In this document: piece by piece, positions 44,342 through 53,808 of the stretch
Layout of the letters: each line of letters begins with the position of its first letter
Numbering within the stretch: the first letter of the stretch is position 1
Assembly: GCF_003994475.1 (NCBI RefSeq)
Contig: NZ_RZNY01000029.1
Location: 1-62,566 of the forward strand
Reading direction: 5' to 3'
DNA from: Paenibacillus anaericanus
Lineage (GTDB): Bacteria; Bacillota; Bacilli; Paenibacillales; Paenibacillaceae
DNA: 62,566 nt
Made by a program: the position numbers and the translations under genes
Notes under the pieces: model-generated
What the model was told of the DNA's origin: nothing
What the model saw: only the letters and a program-made list of their open reading frames with translations
Databases searched by the model: none

Positions 44342-46540
44342 ATGCTGCATTATATCGACACACGACAAGGTACCAACAACAAACATTCCTATTCCAACGG
44401 GAATACACTCCCTTATACCTCGGTCCCTTTCGGCATGAATCATTTTGTCGTACAAACAAACAATGAGGGCAGTTGGTTTTTTAATCCACATGATCGTGTC
44501 TTTCAGGGAATTCGTTTGACGCACCAGCCAAGTCCATGGATGGGAGACTTTGCTCATTTTCTCATGACACCTATTGCTGATGACAAAATAAGAGGTTCTG
44601 TTTTCTCTTGCCAAAGCTCTTATCGTCCGGAAGAAGCTACATTCAAGCCTCACTACGTCAAAGTGAAACAGCAGCGCTATAACATCACAACCGAGCTGGT
44701 TCCGACCTGTTATGGAGCATCCATGCAAATCCAATACAACTCCAAGCAGCAAGCTGGATTTGTGCTAAATGTTAAGGACAAGAGCGAGTTTCATATAGAT
44801 GCAGCAAATCGCAAAATCACTGGCTATGCCAGCAACTTCGCAGGCTGTCATGATGATCAATTCCGGATGTATGTATCCATGAGTTTCAGTCATGATATCG
44901 ATCTGGATGCATCAGGTTACTATAATAACGAAGGCGAATTAAGCAATGAGATGACTGTAAGCGGCATGGATCAGCATGTTGTTATTCGATTTAAGGACTG
45001 CGAGAAGGGTACTCTGAATGTTAAGCTGTCGACTTCATTTATCAGTATAGAACAGGCCGAGTTAAATCTTCAGCGTGAGCTACAATCGTCTTTAGCTGAA
45101 TTGAAAGAACAAGCAGCCCTAGCCTGGAATCATTATTTGAATAAAATCCAGGTTACGCATTCGAACGAGGAATATTTACGGACCTTCTACACTTGCTTAT
45201 ATCGGATGTTCCTCTTCCCACAGAAGTTCTACGAACTGGATGCCAATATGGAGCCGATTCATTACGACACTACAGCTAGATCCGTCAAGAAAGGTGTTCT
45301 CTATACCAATAATGGATTCTGGGATACATACAAATCCGTTTATCCGCTCTATTCTATCATCGCGCCACAAGAATACGAGGAAATGCTCGAAGGTTTCCTG
45401 AACTCTGCCCGCGAAACTGGATTCTTGCCCAAATGGTTATCCCCGGATGAACGCGGCCTGATGCCAGGTACGCTTATTGATGCGGTTATTGCCGATGCTT
45501 CTGCCAAAGGAATTGGAAGTCACCTAATGCCCGAATTGCTTGATGCGATGTTGAATGCAGCAACGACACAAAGCGAGAAGGATTGTTACGGTCGGCAAGG
45601 AACGCTGGATTATATCAAATATGGTTACGTTCCAAATCACTATCATGAAAGTGTTAATCATACACTCGACTACGCCTATAGCGATTACTGTATCAGCCGC
45701 GTAGCAGAGGTTTTAGGCAAAGTTGATGTGGCTGAGCATTATAGACAAAGTGCATTGAATTACAAAAATATCTTTGATCCCGAGACAGGCTTCATGCGCG
45801 CGAAAGACCAAAACGGCCAATTCCGTGACCATTTCAACGATATTAGCTGGGGACTTGACTATGCAGAGGGTAGCGCCTGGCAGAGTAGCTTTGCAGTATT
45901 TCAAGACTTCCAAGGTTTGATCGAGGCGTATGGTTCTGAGGAACGTTTTTTTGATAAAATAACTGAATTGTGCAATAAAGCGCCGGACTTTGATGTGTTA
46001 GGATACGGGTTTGAAATTCATGAAATGAGCGAAATGGCAGCCGTGGATTTTGGCCAGGTAGCTATTTCTAATCAGCCGAGCTTCCACATTCCATATCTGT
46101 TCAATTACGTCGGCAAACCAGCTTCCTCTCAGGTCGTGATTAAGCAGATTTTAACCCATCTGTTCAACAGCGGCTTTGACGGATTCCCTGGCGATGAAGA
46201 CAATGGCAGCATGTCGGGTTGGTATGTATTCAGCTCCATGGGCTTCTATCCGGTATGCCCGGGAAGTAATGAGTATGTGCTCGGCATTCCGCTATTTGAT
46301 AGTGTCACGATTGAACTCCCGGATGGCAAGCATATGCAGATCCATACCGACAATAATAACCCGCAGTCCAATTTCGTTACCAACGTCAAATTAGAAGGTG
46401 AGGAATACACCAAATTGTATATTACTTACGATGATATTATGGAAGGAAAGTCACTAGATTTCCGCCTCGGATTAGCTCCAAGCTACCGTTCTTATGAACC
46501 GCAGGAGCTTCCATTCTCACTATCGAAACGTAACGACTAA
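44342..46540 (+). CDS. GH92 alpha-mannosidase
   Basis: A 732-residue exo-alpha-mannosidase of family GH92, a calcium-dependent inverting enzyme removing alpha-1,2-, 1,3-, 1,4- or 1,6-mannose. N-terminal beta-sandwich (to ~235) and an (alpha/alpha)6 barrel. Predicted acid Glu436 in YHESVNHTLDYAY and general-base region Asp618/Asp620 in FPGDEDNGSMSGW are intact. There is no signal peptide, so it works in the cytoplasm on imported oligosaccharide, whereas many characterised members are exported. It ends near a hairpin terminator of a type repeated at 59230-59283. Linkage specificity is not readable. Confidence 0.93.
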   Translation: MLHYIDTRQGTNNKHSYSNGNTLPYTSVPFGMNHFVVQTNNEGSWFFNPHDRVFQGIRLTHQPSPWMGDFAHFLMTPIADDKIRGSVFSCQSSYRPEEATFKPHYVKVKQQRYNITTELVPTCYGASMQIQYNSKQQAGFVLNVKDKSEFHIDAANRKITGYASNFAGCHDDQFRMYVSMSFSHDIDLDASGYYNNEGELSNEMTVSGMDQHVVIRFKDCEKGTLNVKLSTSFISIEQAELNLQRELQSSLAELKEQAALAWNHYLNKIQVTHSNEEYLRTFYTCLYRMFLFPQKFYELDANMEPIHYDTTARSVKKGVLYTNNGFWDTYKSVYPLYSIIAPQEYEEMLEGFLNSARETGFLPKWLSPDERGLMPGTLIDAVIADASAKGIGSHLMPELLDAMLNAATTQSEKDCYGRQGTLDYIKYGYVPNHYHESVNHTLDYAYSDYCISRVAEVLGKVDVAEHYRQSALNYKNIFDPETGFMRAKDQNGQFRDHFNDISWGLDYAEGSAWQSSFAVFQDFQGLIEAYGSEERFFDKITELCNKAPDFDVLGYGFEIHEMSEMAAVDFGQVAISNQPSFHIPYLFNYVGKPASSQVVIKQILTHLFNSGFDGFPGDEDNGSMSGWYVFSSMGFYPVCPGSNEYVLGIPLFDSVTIELPDGKHMQIHTDNNNPQSNFVTNVKLEGEEYTKLYITYDDIMEGKSLDFRLGLAPSYRSYEPQELPFSLSKRND

Positions 46541-46578
46541 TCATAAGCACAATTAAAGGCAGGCCTAAACACAACCTA

Positions 46579-46632
46579 AAAAGTACCCCGAAGAGTCAAC
46601 CCTAATAATGGTCACTCCTACGGGGTACTTTT
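46579..46632. terminator. Terminator behind GH92, repeated family A
   Basis: AAAAGTACCCCG (46579-46590) pairs with CGGGGTACTTTT (46621-46632); inner bases continue the stem with a bulge. The outer arms are identical to those at 59230-59283. It can also serve the convergent peptidase gene. Confidence 0.85.
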
Positions 46633-46688
46633 CTATACTCAAAGAATCTATGGTAATTACCCGTCAGGAAATTTCAAAAAACTTACAT

Positions 46689-47873
46689 TTAAAGCGAAGC
46701 TAGTAATATCCCCAGACTTTCTTGATAAATTTGTTCAAACTGCGATAAGGGAAGTGGATTAGTTCCTTGCCCTACTTCAATCGTAAAACCTGGCCTTCTC
46801 CAATCTTGGATGAACCAATCCTTGAATCCAGCCCAGCTTTCTACATACTCAATAGGCTCATAACCGCTCACTCTTGCAAACTCATTAACAATCACTTCAG
46901 ATTCAGGTGGCTGTAGCCCTTCAAAGCCCCAATAAATGACCCTTCCCTGTGTATGAAAGGCTAACACACGGCTGAAGTTACTGTTCCACGTCAAATTCGC
47001 CATCGCTTGCGACTCTGGCTCTGTAAGCGGCGCCGTTCCCGGATAATCACGAGGGGCTGGTGCTTGCGGTCCTATTTCCGCTTGTCGTTCCCATAACGCT
47101 GGGAACTGGTTATTTAAATCAACGCCACGAATATTGGCCTTCCATCCACTGAAATCGCTGCTCTCTCCATTTATAGCAAGCACATCACTTCGATAAGGCT
47201 CTTCACTTGGCAGTCCATTCACCACTAAATCGACCCCATCAGGATCTACCATCGGAACCAATGATAACATCGTTGACTCATATAGCGGGTTCATCACGAG
47301 CCCACGTATGCTACCATTATTCGTTAATGCTAGTAAGTATTCATTAAGGAAACGAATGAGTACCGGTGTTGTAATCCACTCATTTGCATGAAAAGAGGCA
47401 TTTGCGTGGACCTGCTTAGAACCGATGCCGATACGAATTTCAGGAAGCTCTTTACCCATGACCGAGGTACCTATGGATTGTATCCGGATGAACGGGTAAA
47501 CCTCGGCGAGGGTGTTAAGGTCCTCCAGCATATCACCATAATCATAAGGTCTTGACGTATGCACCATGTAGTTAGTGACGCGAACTGGAATTTGAATGAT
47601 TTGACCAACCCGGAGACTATTCGCTTGAATCGATGGATTCAGCAGCAGTAAAGTGTCCTGTGGTACACCGGCTGTCCTAGCAATCTGCCAAATCGTATCC
47701 CCAGGAACGATCTGATATTCTCGTGTCACATAACCCGGTATGTTCACCGTTTGTCCTATCATTAATGCTTGAGGATTAATGCCCGGATTTGAATCAAGCA
47801 GAAGCTGTATTGGAACCCCAAACAACTGACTATATCCCCAGAACGAATCACCGCCGCGTACCCTTATTTCCAT
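46689..47873 (-). CDS. LysM-M14 peptidoglycan endopeptidase
   Basis: A 394-residue zinc carboxypeptidase-like enzyme resembling gamma-D-glutamyl-L-diamino acid endopeptidase I, which cuts the peptide of cell-wall muropeptides. Two LysM domains (~2-47 and ~51-96) bind glycan; the M14 domain (~110-394) carries zinc ligands His162 and Glu165 in FHANEW, His307 in LAFHTQG, and catalytic Glu366 in FTIEVGQG. Length matches the known enzyme. There is no signal peptide, as in that enzyme, which acts around sporulation. ATG follows AAGGAGG. It is monocistronic, with tandem repeats upstream. Confidence 0.9.
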   Translation of the reverse strand: MEIRVRGGDSFWGYSQLFGVPIQLLLDSNPGINPQALMIGQTVNIPGYVTREYQIVPGDTIWQIARTAGVPQDTLLLLNPSIQANSLRVGQIIQIPVRVTNYMVHTSRPYDYGDMLEDLNTLAEVYPFIRIQSIGTSVMGKELPEIRIGIGSKQVHANASFHANEWITTPVLIRFLNEYLLALTNNGSIRGLVMNPLYESTMLSLVPMVDPDGVDLVVNGLPSEEPYRSDVLAINGESSDFSGWKANIRGVDLNNQFPALWERQAEIGPQAPAPRDYPGTAPLTEPESQAMANLTWNSNFSRVLAFHTQGRVIYWGFEGLQPPESEVIVNEFARVSGYEPIEYVESWAGFKDWFIQDWRRPGFTIEVGQGTNPLPLSQFEQIYQESLGILLASL

Positions 47874-47908
47874 ACGGTTACATCCTCCTTAAAGTTTTAC
47901 GTAGTAAA

Positions 47909-48010
47909 ACTCACTTTGTAAGCATAAGCTTCGTTTTGTGAAACAAAACTTACATCGTAAGCATAGGCTTAGTTTTGCCTTGCATAACTTACATAAAAAG
48001 CATAGGCCGG
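47909..48010. repeat. 39-bp tandem repeat, about 2.6 copies
   Basis: Three units begin at 47909, 47948 and 47987, exactly 39 bases apart, sharing ACTTACAT.GTAAGCATAG and a GTTTTG block. The last is partial. A small hairpin (AGTTTTAC/GTAAAACT) borders the array near 47893-47911. The minus-strand frame across it is Cys/Leu-rich and not credible as a gene. The rest of 47874-48134 shows nothing else. Confidence 0.7.
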
Positions 48011-48134
48011 TGCCCTCATTCTGACTCATTGTATGTTGAGGTTTGGTTGATGGTTCGCAATAAAGAGAGCAACGTTTTCCCATAATGTATGGAATATGAA
48101 TAACGTCCGCTCAAACAATCAACTAAGACAAAAA

Positions 48135-48176
48135 GAGGGTGCCCCAGCAGCCATATGGCTTTTGGGACACCCTCTT
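48135..48176 (-). terminator. Terminator behind GH2, repeated family B
   Basis: Long hairpin with GAGGGTG/CACCCTC ends and an AGCCAT/ATGGCT top, followed on the minus strand by CTTTTTG. It shares its GGTGTCCCAAAAGCCATA arm with 10185-10225 behind the GH36 gene. Confidence 0.85.
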
Positions 48177-48190
48177 CGTATTTCCGTATT

Positions 48191-50950
48191 CTATTTCATG
48201 CGAATCGACACAGACCCATTAATTCCATGGCTATACATATCAGGTTTAATTCCGATTAATACAGAGATGGTTACCTGATCATCAAGTTCAACTCCCTGAA
48301 GTGGAACCTCTAAGTCTACTGACCAAGGAATGAATTTCTTCAAATGTAGTTTACCATCAATATAAATCTCGATATCACCACTAATAGAATGGAACCAAAT
48401 ATATGGATTACTTGATTTTTCTTGCGCTGACATAGGTATACGGTTGCGATAGATCACATAACCATTCACCCCACGTAGCATTTGAAGTGCACCAAAGCTT
48501 ACATCGACCTTTTCCCATGAATTCATGTCAGTCGGATGGATCGTCACATTTGGATCTGGACGTTCAGCTGTAGGCTCTTGCGTGACAAGCCAGTTATTAA
48601 TATAACGTTCACTTATAGATGGCACAAAAGGCATTTCTTCAGCTGCGTTGACAGGGATTACATACGACACAGACTGCAATCCTTCGCCTTGAACTGTTAA
48701 TTCGATATCCTCTTGTCCCACTTTACTCTGGACAATCAGCTGACAGCATCCGTTAAATAGGCTGCGTTCCATAGCATTATCAGGCTCATGACAATTCGGA
48801 TTTCCATTGCCTACACCCAGAATTTGTCCACTCCCGTTCATGGAGAAGGATACTTTACTTTGATTCGTAGGAACAAATCTACCTTCTGCATCCACCGCAT
48901 AGATGTTAACCGCCATTGCATCTCTTCCATCACCTAGCAAAAATGGTTTCTGAGTCTCAATACGCAAAGTATGGGCTTCATCCGTTGTCGTAATCTCCGA
49001 CACTTTTACTAACTGACCATCCTTATATCCTTCCATCTTTAACGTACCTGGTTCATATACAACATCCCATTCATGTTGCTCATAAATATCAATGGTTTGT
49101 CGATCAACAAATACATCATTCAAATATAATGCGACTTCATCGCAATTCGTGTGCGTCATGACCTTAACGGTTTGACCTTCTTTGCCACGCCAATTCCAAT
49201 GTGCCACAATATGCAATACAGGCTCATCTAGCCAGAAAGCTTGATACAGGTAATACGGATCTTTAGCAAATCCACATGTATCTAATATCCCAAAATGAGT
49301 GCTCACACTCGGCCATTCATATGGCGTAGGTTCCCCTCGATAATCAAAACCAGTCCATACAAAAGTCCCCATTACAAAATCACGAGTGTTAATCGCTTTC
49401 CAAGATTCTCTAACCGTATTCCCCCAACTTGCTTTCTCACGATCATAACTCTCAAATACTTGTTGTTCAGTATCACTAATATAATTACTGCGAGTTGCAA
49501 AGGAGCTCACCGTCTCAGAACCAATAATCGGCTGATTAGGATGTTTCTCTTTGAACTTGTCATAACCACCGTTCATATAGTTAAATCCTGCAATATCCGT
49601 AACATCAACCGTTCCTTCATCTTCCATAACCCCACCATTCATGGCACCCAAAATAGGTCTGGTGGAATCTAATTTTCTAACCGCGCGCATCATACGTTTT
49701 ACCATCTTCCGTCCAATTGGTGTTCCTTGAAGTGGTTCTTCGTTAAATAGACTGTAGAAGACAACGGATGGATGATTGCGGTCACGCGTAACCATATTTT
49801 CAAGTTGAAGTAATCCTTCACGTGAACTATCAAAGTTTCTATTCTCGTCCATCACTAACATACCAAGCCTGTCACAAGCATCCAATAATTCTGGGGTTGG
49901 ATTATGATGTGCACATCGATACGCATTACTTCCCATTTCTTTCAATCGCCCAATACGATATTCTTGAATTCCATCTGGAAGTGCAACGCCTACTCCTGCG
50001 TGGTCCTGATGGTTACATGTACCTTTGATTTTAAGAGGTCGTTCATTTAAGTAGAAACCTGTATCCGGACAAATGCGAATGGTACGATATCCATAATTCG
50101 TAACTACACTATCCACTTCTTGCCCATTGATCGTAACAATGGAATGTAGCTTGTATAAAGTAGGGTCATCCACATCCCATAATACAGGATGCTCGATTGG
50201 AAGGTCCTGCTTAACCACTACGGATTTCCCCGCTTCACTGGATCCTTCCGTACGTTGTTCTGCTACTATTTCTCCATTCGCATCTTCAATACGAGAAATA
50301 AGCTGATATGCTGCTATCTCTTCGGATTCATTCTTAATCGTTGTTTCTACATTCGTTAACCACTTGGCATTACTTTGTTTTATAGGATTAACCCATACTC
50401 CACGATCAGCAATATGAACAGGTGCTTTCTTTGTTAACCATACATGTCGATAAATGCCTGCACCTTCATACCACCAACCCTCTGATACTGTTGCATCTAC
50501 TTTCACTACTAGTAAATTCGGTCGATCACCAAAATAAGCACGATCTGTAACATCAATAACAAAGCTCGTATATCCACAGAAATTTCTTTCCAGTATACTG
50601 CCATTAAAATAGACCGTGGCATGTGTGGCAATGCCATCAAATTCTAATAACAACTGCTTTCCATTATCGGCAGGATCTAATTTGAATTTTTTACGATACC
50701 AGCCCATCCCACGAGTGTTATACCCGAAGTCAGCAACCCCATTTTCACGATCAAATGGCTGCTTATAGGACCAATCATGCGGTAATTGCACCGTTTCCCA
50801 CTCGTTATCATTCCATTCGATGCTCGCAGCCCCTCTACTTCCGCCTGCTTTAGCATTCCCATACACCGCATCATGGCTATTATCATTCAACAGTACCGCA
50901 TCACCTAAATGAAATTGCCAATCTTTATCCATACTTAGTCTTTCTCTCAT
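48191..50950 (-). CDS. GH2 beta-galactosidase-like enzyme
   Basis: A 919-residue cytoplasmic GH2 enzyme, probably a beta-galactosidase. N-terminal sugar-binding jelly-roll (~1-175; WWYEGAGIYRHVWL at 159-172), an immunoglobulin-like domain (~180-288), a TIM barrel (~290-590) with acid/base Glu404 in YSLFNEEPL and nucleophile Glu479 in IIGSETVS, then C-terminal beta-sandwich domains of the DUF4982 type. No signal peptide. It is divergent from an AraC/YesM/YesN/importer cluster and presumably digests what that importer delivers. GH2 also contains beta-glucuronidases and beta-mannosidases, so the exact sugar is likely but not certain. Confidence 0.9.
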   Translation of the reverse strand: MRERLSMDKDWQFHLGDAVLLNDNSHDAVYGNAKAGGSRGAASIEWNDNEWETVQLPHDWSYKQPFDRENGVADFGYNTRGMGWYRKKFKLDPADNGKQLLLEFDGIATHATVYFNGSILERNFCGYTSFVIDVTDRAYFGDRPNLLVVKVDATVSEGWWYEGAGIYRHVWLTKKAPVHIADRGVWVNPIKQSNAKWLTNVETTIKNESEEIAAYQLISRIEDANGEIVAEQRTEGSSEAGKSVVVKQDLPIEHPVLWDVDDPTLYKLHSIVTINGQEVDSVVTNYGYRTIRICPDTGFYLNERPLKIKGTCNHQDHAGVGVALPDGIQEYRIGRLKEMGSNAYRCAHHNPTPELLDACDRLGMLVMDENRNFDSSREGLLQLENMVTRDRNHPSVVFYSLFNEEPLQGTPIGRKMVKRMMRAVRKLDSTRPILGAMNGGVMEDEGTVDVTDIAGFNYMNGGYDKFKEKHPNQPIIGSETVSSFATRSNYISDTEQQVFESYDREKASWGNTVRESWKAINTRDFVMGTFVWTGFDYRGEPTPYEWPSVSTHFGILDTCGFAKDPYYLYQAFWLDEPVLHIVAHWNWRGKEGQTVKVMTHTNCDEVALYLNDVFVDRQTIDIYEQHEWDVVYEPGTLKMEGYKDGQLVKVSEITTTDEAHTLRIETQKPFLLGDGRDAMAVNIYAVDAEGRFVPTNQSKVSFSMNGSGQILGVGNGNPNCHEPDNAMERSLFNGCCQLIVQSKVGQEDIELTVQGEGLQSVSYVIPVNAAEEMPFVPSISERYINNWLVTQEPTAERPDPNVTIHPTDMNSWEKVDVSFGALQMLRGVNGYVIYRNRIPMSAQEKSSNPYIWFHSISGDIEIYIDGKLHLKKFIPWSVDLEVPLQGVELDDQVTISVLIGIKPDMYSHGINGSVSIRMK

Positions 50951-51141
50951 GTCCTCAAACCCTTCTTAGTATGATATCCCTATTCTAAGAAAGTTCAGTT
51001 ATGAGCAGTTAGTACAAAAGCGGAGGAAAAATAGTATAAAATGAACATTTCACAACTTTACTATTGTTCTTTTACCTCAATAGGTTTAAGACTATAGTAG
51101 TAAACTATATTTTCATGTCACATTTTGGACTGGAGAAAGCA

Positions 51142-52014
51142 ATGTTATTACCCTTCCGATTGTTTCCAAATCAGTCTTCATATCAACTACCTCTAGCGTT
51201 ATACAGTTGTGGCTTACATGATCAAAACTATCAATATAGGCCTATGGGATATCCTACATTGCAATGTTTTATTAACTTTGGTGGATATGGTACATTTCAC
51301 TTTCAAAATAATAAGGAACTCGTATTAGCTCCCTATCACGCATTACTATTACCTGCCAAAGTCGGTCATGAATACTTTTCTAGTTCCGACCAGCCTTGGC
51401 TACTAGGATTTATCGGCATTCATGGAACAACAGCGGAAGACATCATTAAAGGTTGTAATATACCACTGATGAGAAGTATCCCGCTAGATCATTCCTCCGT
51501 TACTAAGTTAGAAAATAAACTAACAACGATATGGCAAGCAAGTGCATTAGATTCCGCTAATATTGAGGGGCAACTATCTGTACAGTTATATGAATTTCTG
51601 ATTCTATTCTCAGAACAAATCGTTCGTAACAAGAATCCACTTCTGCCAAATCAGTCGAATATTTCGCAAGACGCATTACAGCTTGCCATTCAATATATGA
51701 AGCAACATTATGATGAGAACTTACTAATCGCCAATATTGCTCATGCTGTAGGTTACTCTGTACAACATTTTCAGCGGATTTTTCGTGAAGCCTACGGGAT
51801 CAATCCTCATGCTTATTTACAACGTATTCGCTTGCAACAGGCAGCAACTTGGCTAGAGAATAATCCTGACGATTCCATTCAAGAAATATCTAATCGACTA
51901 GGAATGGAAACTAGCTATTTTATCCGTATTTTTAAAAAGCAATTTGGGTTAACACCAGGAAAATTTAGAGCTACCTATATACATAACATTCCTGATCCTA
52001 TTTCATTTACATAA
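51142..52014 (+). CDS. AraC-family regulator with cupin domain
   Basis: A 290-residue regulator: N-terminal AraC-type cupin (~10-150; FGGYGTFHFQNNKELVLAPY) and C-terminal double helix-turn-helix (~190-288; LIANIAHAVGYSVQHFQRIF and IQEISNRLGMETSYFIRIFK). ATG 51142 follows GGAG by eight bases; a longer frame from a TTG at 51064 lacks a ribosome site. It is divergent from the GH2 gene and 11 bases before a YesM kinase. Together with the second AraC-domain regulator 53809-55326, the locus has two layers of AraC-type control. Likely targets are the GH2 gene and the importer operon. Confidence 0.88.
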   Translation: MLLPFRLFPNQSSYQLPLALYSCGLHDQNYQYRPMGYPTLQCFINFGGYGTFHFQNNKELVLAPYHALLLPAKVGHEYFSSSDQPWLLGFIGIHGTTAEDIIKGCNIPLMRSIPLDHSSVTKLENKLTTIWQASALDSANIEGQLSVQLYEFLILFSEQIVRNKNPLLPNQSNISQDALQLAIQYMKQHYDENLLIANIAHAVGYSVQHFQRIFREAYGINPHAYLQRIRLQQAATWLENNPDDSIQEISNRLGMETSYFIRIFKKQFGLTPGKFRATYIHNIPDPISFT

Positions 52015-52025
52015 GGAGATCTACT

Positions 52026-53795
52026 ATGTTATTCAAAATTAAGAGAAATAGCATCATGGTCAAAATGATTATTATGTATACCATTCCATTTATTCTGCTA
52101 TCGCTTATTCTTTCTTGGAACAACCATATCTCTACACAAAATATTCAAGATAATTTTATTACGAATATGTCCCATGCATTTGATCAAGCTTCTGGGGAAA
52201 TCAATAATCGCATTGATATGGCGTATGATTTAACGGAAATGGTTAGTAGGAATAATAAGATTATTGAGTTCATTAATGATCCTTACCTAGGAGATGAAGC
52301 TGAATTTCTAAGTACATATCTGGACAGTGTCATCCCCATTATTAAGTATGCAACCGCTTTTACGGAGACAGATGACTATGCTATGAGAATTTACATGGTT
52401 GATGATCATATTCCTGAATCATGGCCCTACTTTTTGCGTCTAAACAATCAATTGTCCAATGAAAAGCTGCAAGCCTTTATTGCGAAAGAGGATGAAACTC
52501 AGATGTGGCTTACTCCGAGTGACCTTGGGCTGGGGCCAAGTTCATTGAACTCAGACCGCAACAAATATACACTTCTCAGCAAACTATATTCACCTGCGCG
52601 TGAAATGTTAGGACTTGTAGCCGTTATGGTAGCTGAGGATAGCTTGCTAAGTACCGTTGAGGATGCTTCCTCTTCGGACAACACACAATTTTTATATCAT
52701 GATCAAGGCATTACTTTTACAACGACAGATATTGATGAAAAGGCTGAATCTGAGGTATTGCAACATCATCTAGTAGAGACGGAGCCCTATTTCATCTACG
52801 AGCAACATCTATATTTGTATAAAACATTCGATACGATCAACCAAACGTTTGTGTACAAGGTATCCCTTGAACAACTCAATCAATCGATTCATAGAAGTAC
52901 GATAAACCAACTACTGCTCATCGTATTTAGTGTTCTCCTGCTTATTGTCACGTGTTACTTCATGTTCAAAATGATCTTCCTCAGGCTGAATCGAATCGTA
53001 TCTATTATGAGGAAGGTCATTAACGGTAGTACATCCATGCGTATTATAGACAACAAGCAAGATGAGCTGGGTCAACTTGCGCAAGACTTTAATGGTCTGA
53101 TCGAAATGAACAATAACTTAATTCACCGAGTGGTGATGAAAGAACGATTAAGAAAAGAAGCGCAAATTAAAGCCTTACAATACCAAATCAATCCACATTT
53201 CATCTACAATACACTTGATATTTTCCGGATGAAATTAATCAAGGAACGCATGTTTGACACGGCAGATCGTATAGCCGATTTCGGAAAAATATTAAGATAC
53301 AATCTCAGCGATAATACACTACACACAACGCTTAAAGAAGAGATCGAGCTCATTCAAAAATATATCAACCTTCAATCTTTGAGTAGTAGTAAAACAATAC
53401 AACTTGATATTGAAGTAACCGAGCAATTAAAAGCCTACCCCGTTATTAAGTTCTTACTTCAACCTATCGTTGAGAATAGTATTAAATACGGAAAGTCAGT
53501 TCCCAAAGATTCCTTGTGCATTCAAGTCCATTGCTATGTGCATGGACAACAAGTCTGGATTGATATCATTGATGATGGTGCGGGCATGACCGCAGAGAAG
53601 ATGAGAACATTAAATGACCAATTTCGAGCTCCGCTCAATTATGATGAGGTAACCACGGATACACCCGAGCGGTCTATTGGACTCTATAATATCAATTCCC
53701 GATTACGTTTATATTATGGGGAGTCCTACTTTATCACCATTGAAAGTAAGGATCATAAGTATACAAAAGTACAGATCAAATTACCCTACGAATGA
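52026..53795 (+). CDS. YesM-type sensor histidine kinase
   Basis: A 589-residue membrane kinase: TM1 (~11-30), extracellular sensor (~31-292), TM2 (~293-316), HAMP (~318-370), His_kinase with phosphoacceptor His391 in QINPHFIYNTLD, and HATPase_c with LLQPIVENSIKYG and DDGAGM. ATG follows AAGGAG. It lies between the AraC regulator (11-base gap) and its own response regulator (13-base gap), so the three form one operon. The signal is probably the oligosaccharide taken up by the importer downstream. Confidence 0.91.
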   Translation: MLFKIKRNSIMVKMIIMYTIPFILLSLILSWNNHISTQNIQDNFITNMSHAFDQASGEINNRIDMAYDLTEMVSRNNKIIEFINDPYLGDEAEFLSTYLDSVIPIIKYATAFTETDDYAMRIYMVDDHIPESWPYFLRLNNQLSNEKLQAFIAKEDETQMWLTPSDLGLGPSSLNSDRNKYTLLSKLYSPAREMLGLVAVMVAEDSLLSTVEDASSSDNTQFLYHDQGITFTTTDIDEKAESEVLQHHLVETEPYFIYEQHLYLYKTFDTINQTFVYKVSLEQLNQSIHRSTINQLLLIVFSVLLLIVTCYFMFKMIFLRLNRIVSIMRKVINGSTSMRIIDNKQDELGQLAQDFNGLIEMNNNLIHRVVMKERLRKEAQIKALQYQINPHFIYNTLDIFRMKLIKERMFDTADRIADFGKILRYNLSDNTLHTTLKEEIELIQKYINLQSLSSSKTIQLDIEVTEQLKAYPVIKFLLQPIVENSIKYGKSVPKDSLCIQVHCYVHGQQVWIDIIDDGAGMTAEKMRTLNDQFRAPLNYDEVTTDTPERSIGLYNINSRLRLYYGESYFITIESKDHKYTKVQIKLPYE

Positions 53796-53808
53796 GAGGC
53801 ATTCCGTT

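Noticed and set aside
44285..44752. 155-codon minus-strand frame at the start of the GH92 gene
   Set aside because: Antisense shadow of GH92, without recognisable family or ribosome site.
47889..48083. 64-codon Cys/Leu-rich minus-strand frame
   Set aside because: It arises from the 39-bp tandem repeats and lacks a start signal.
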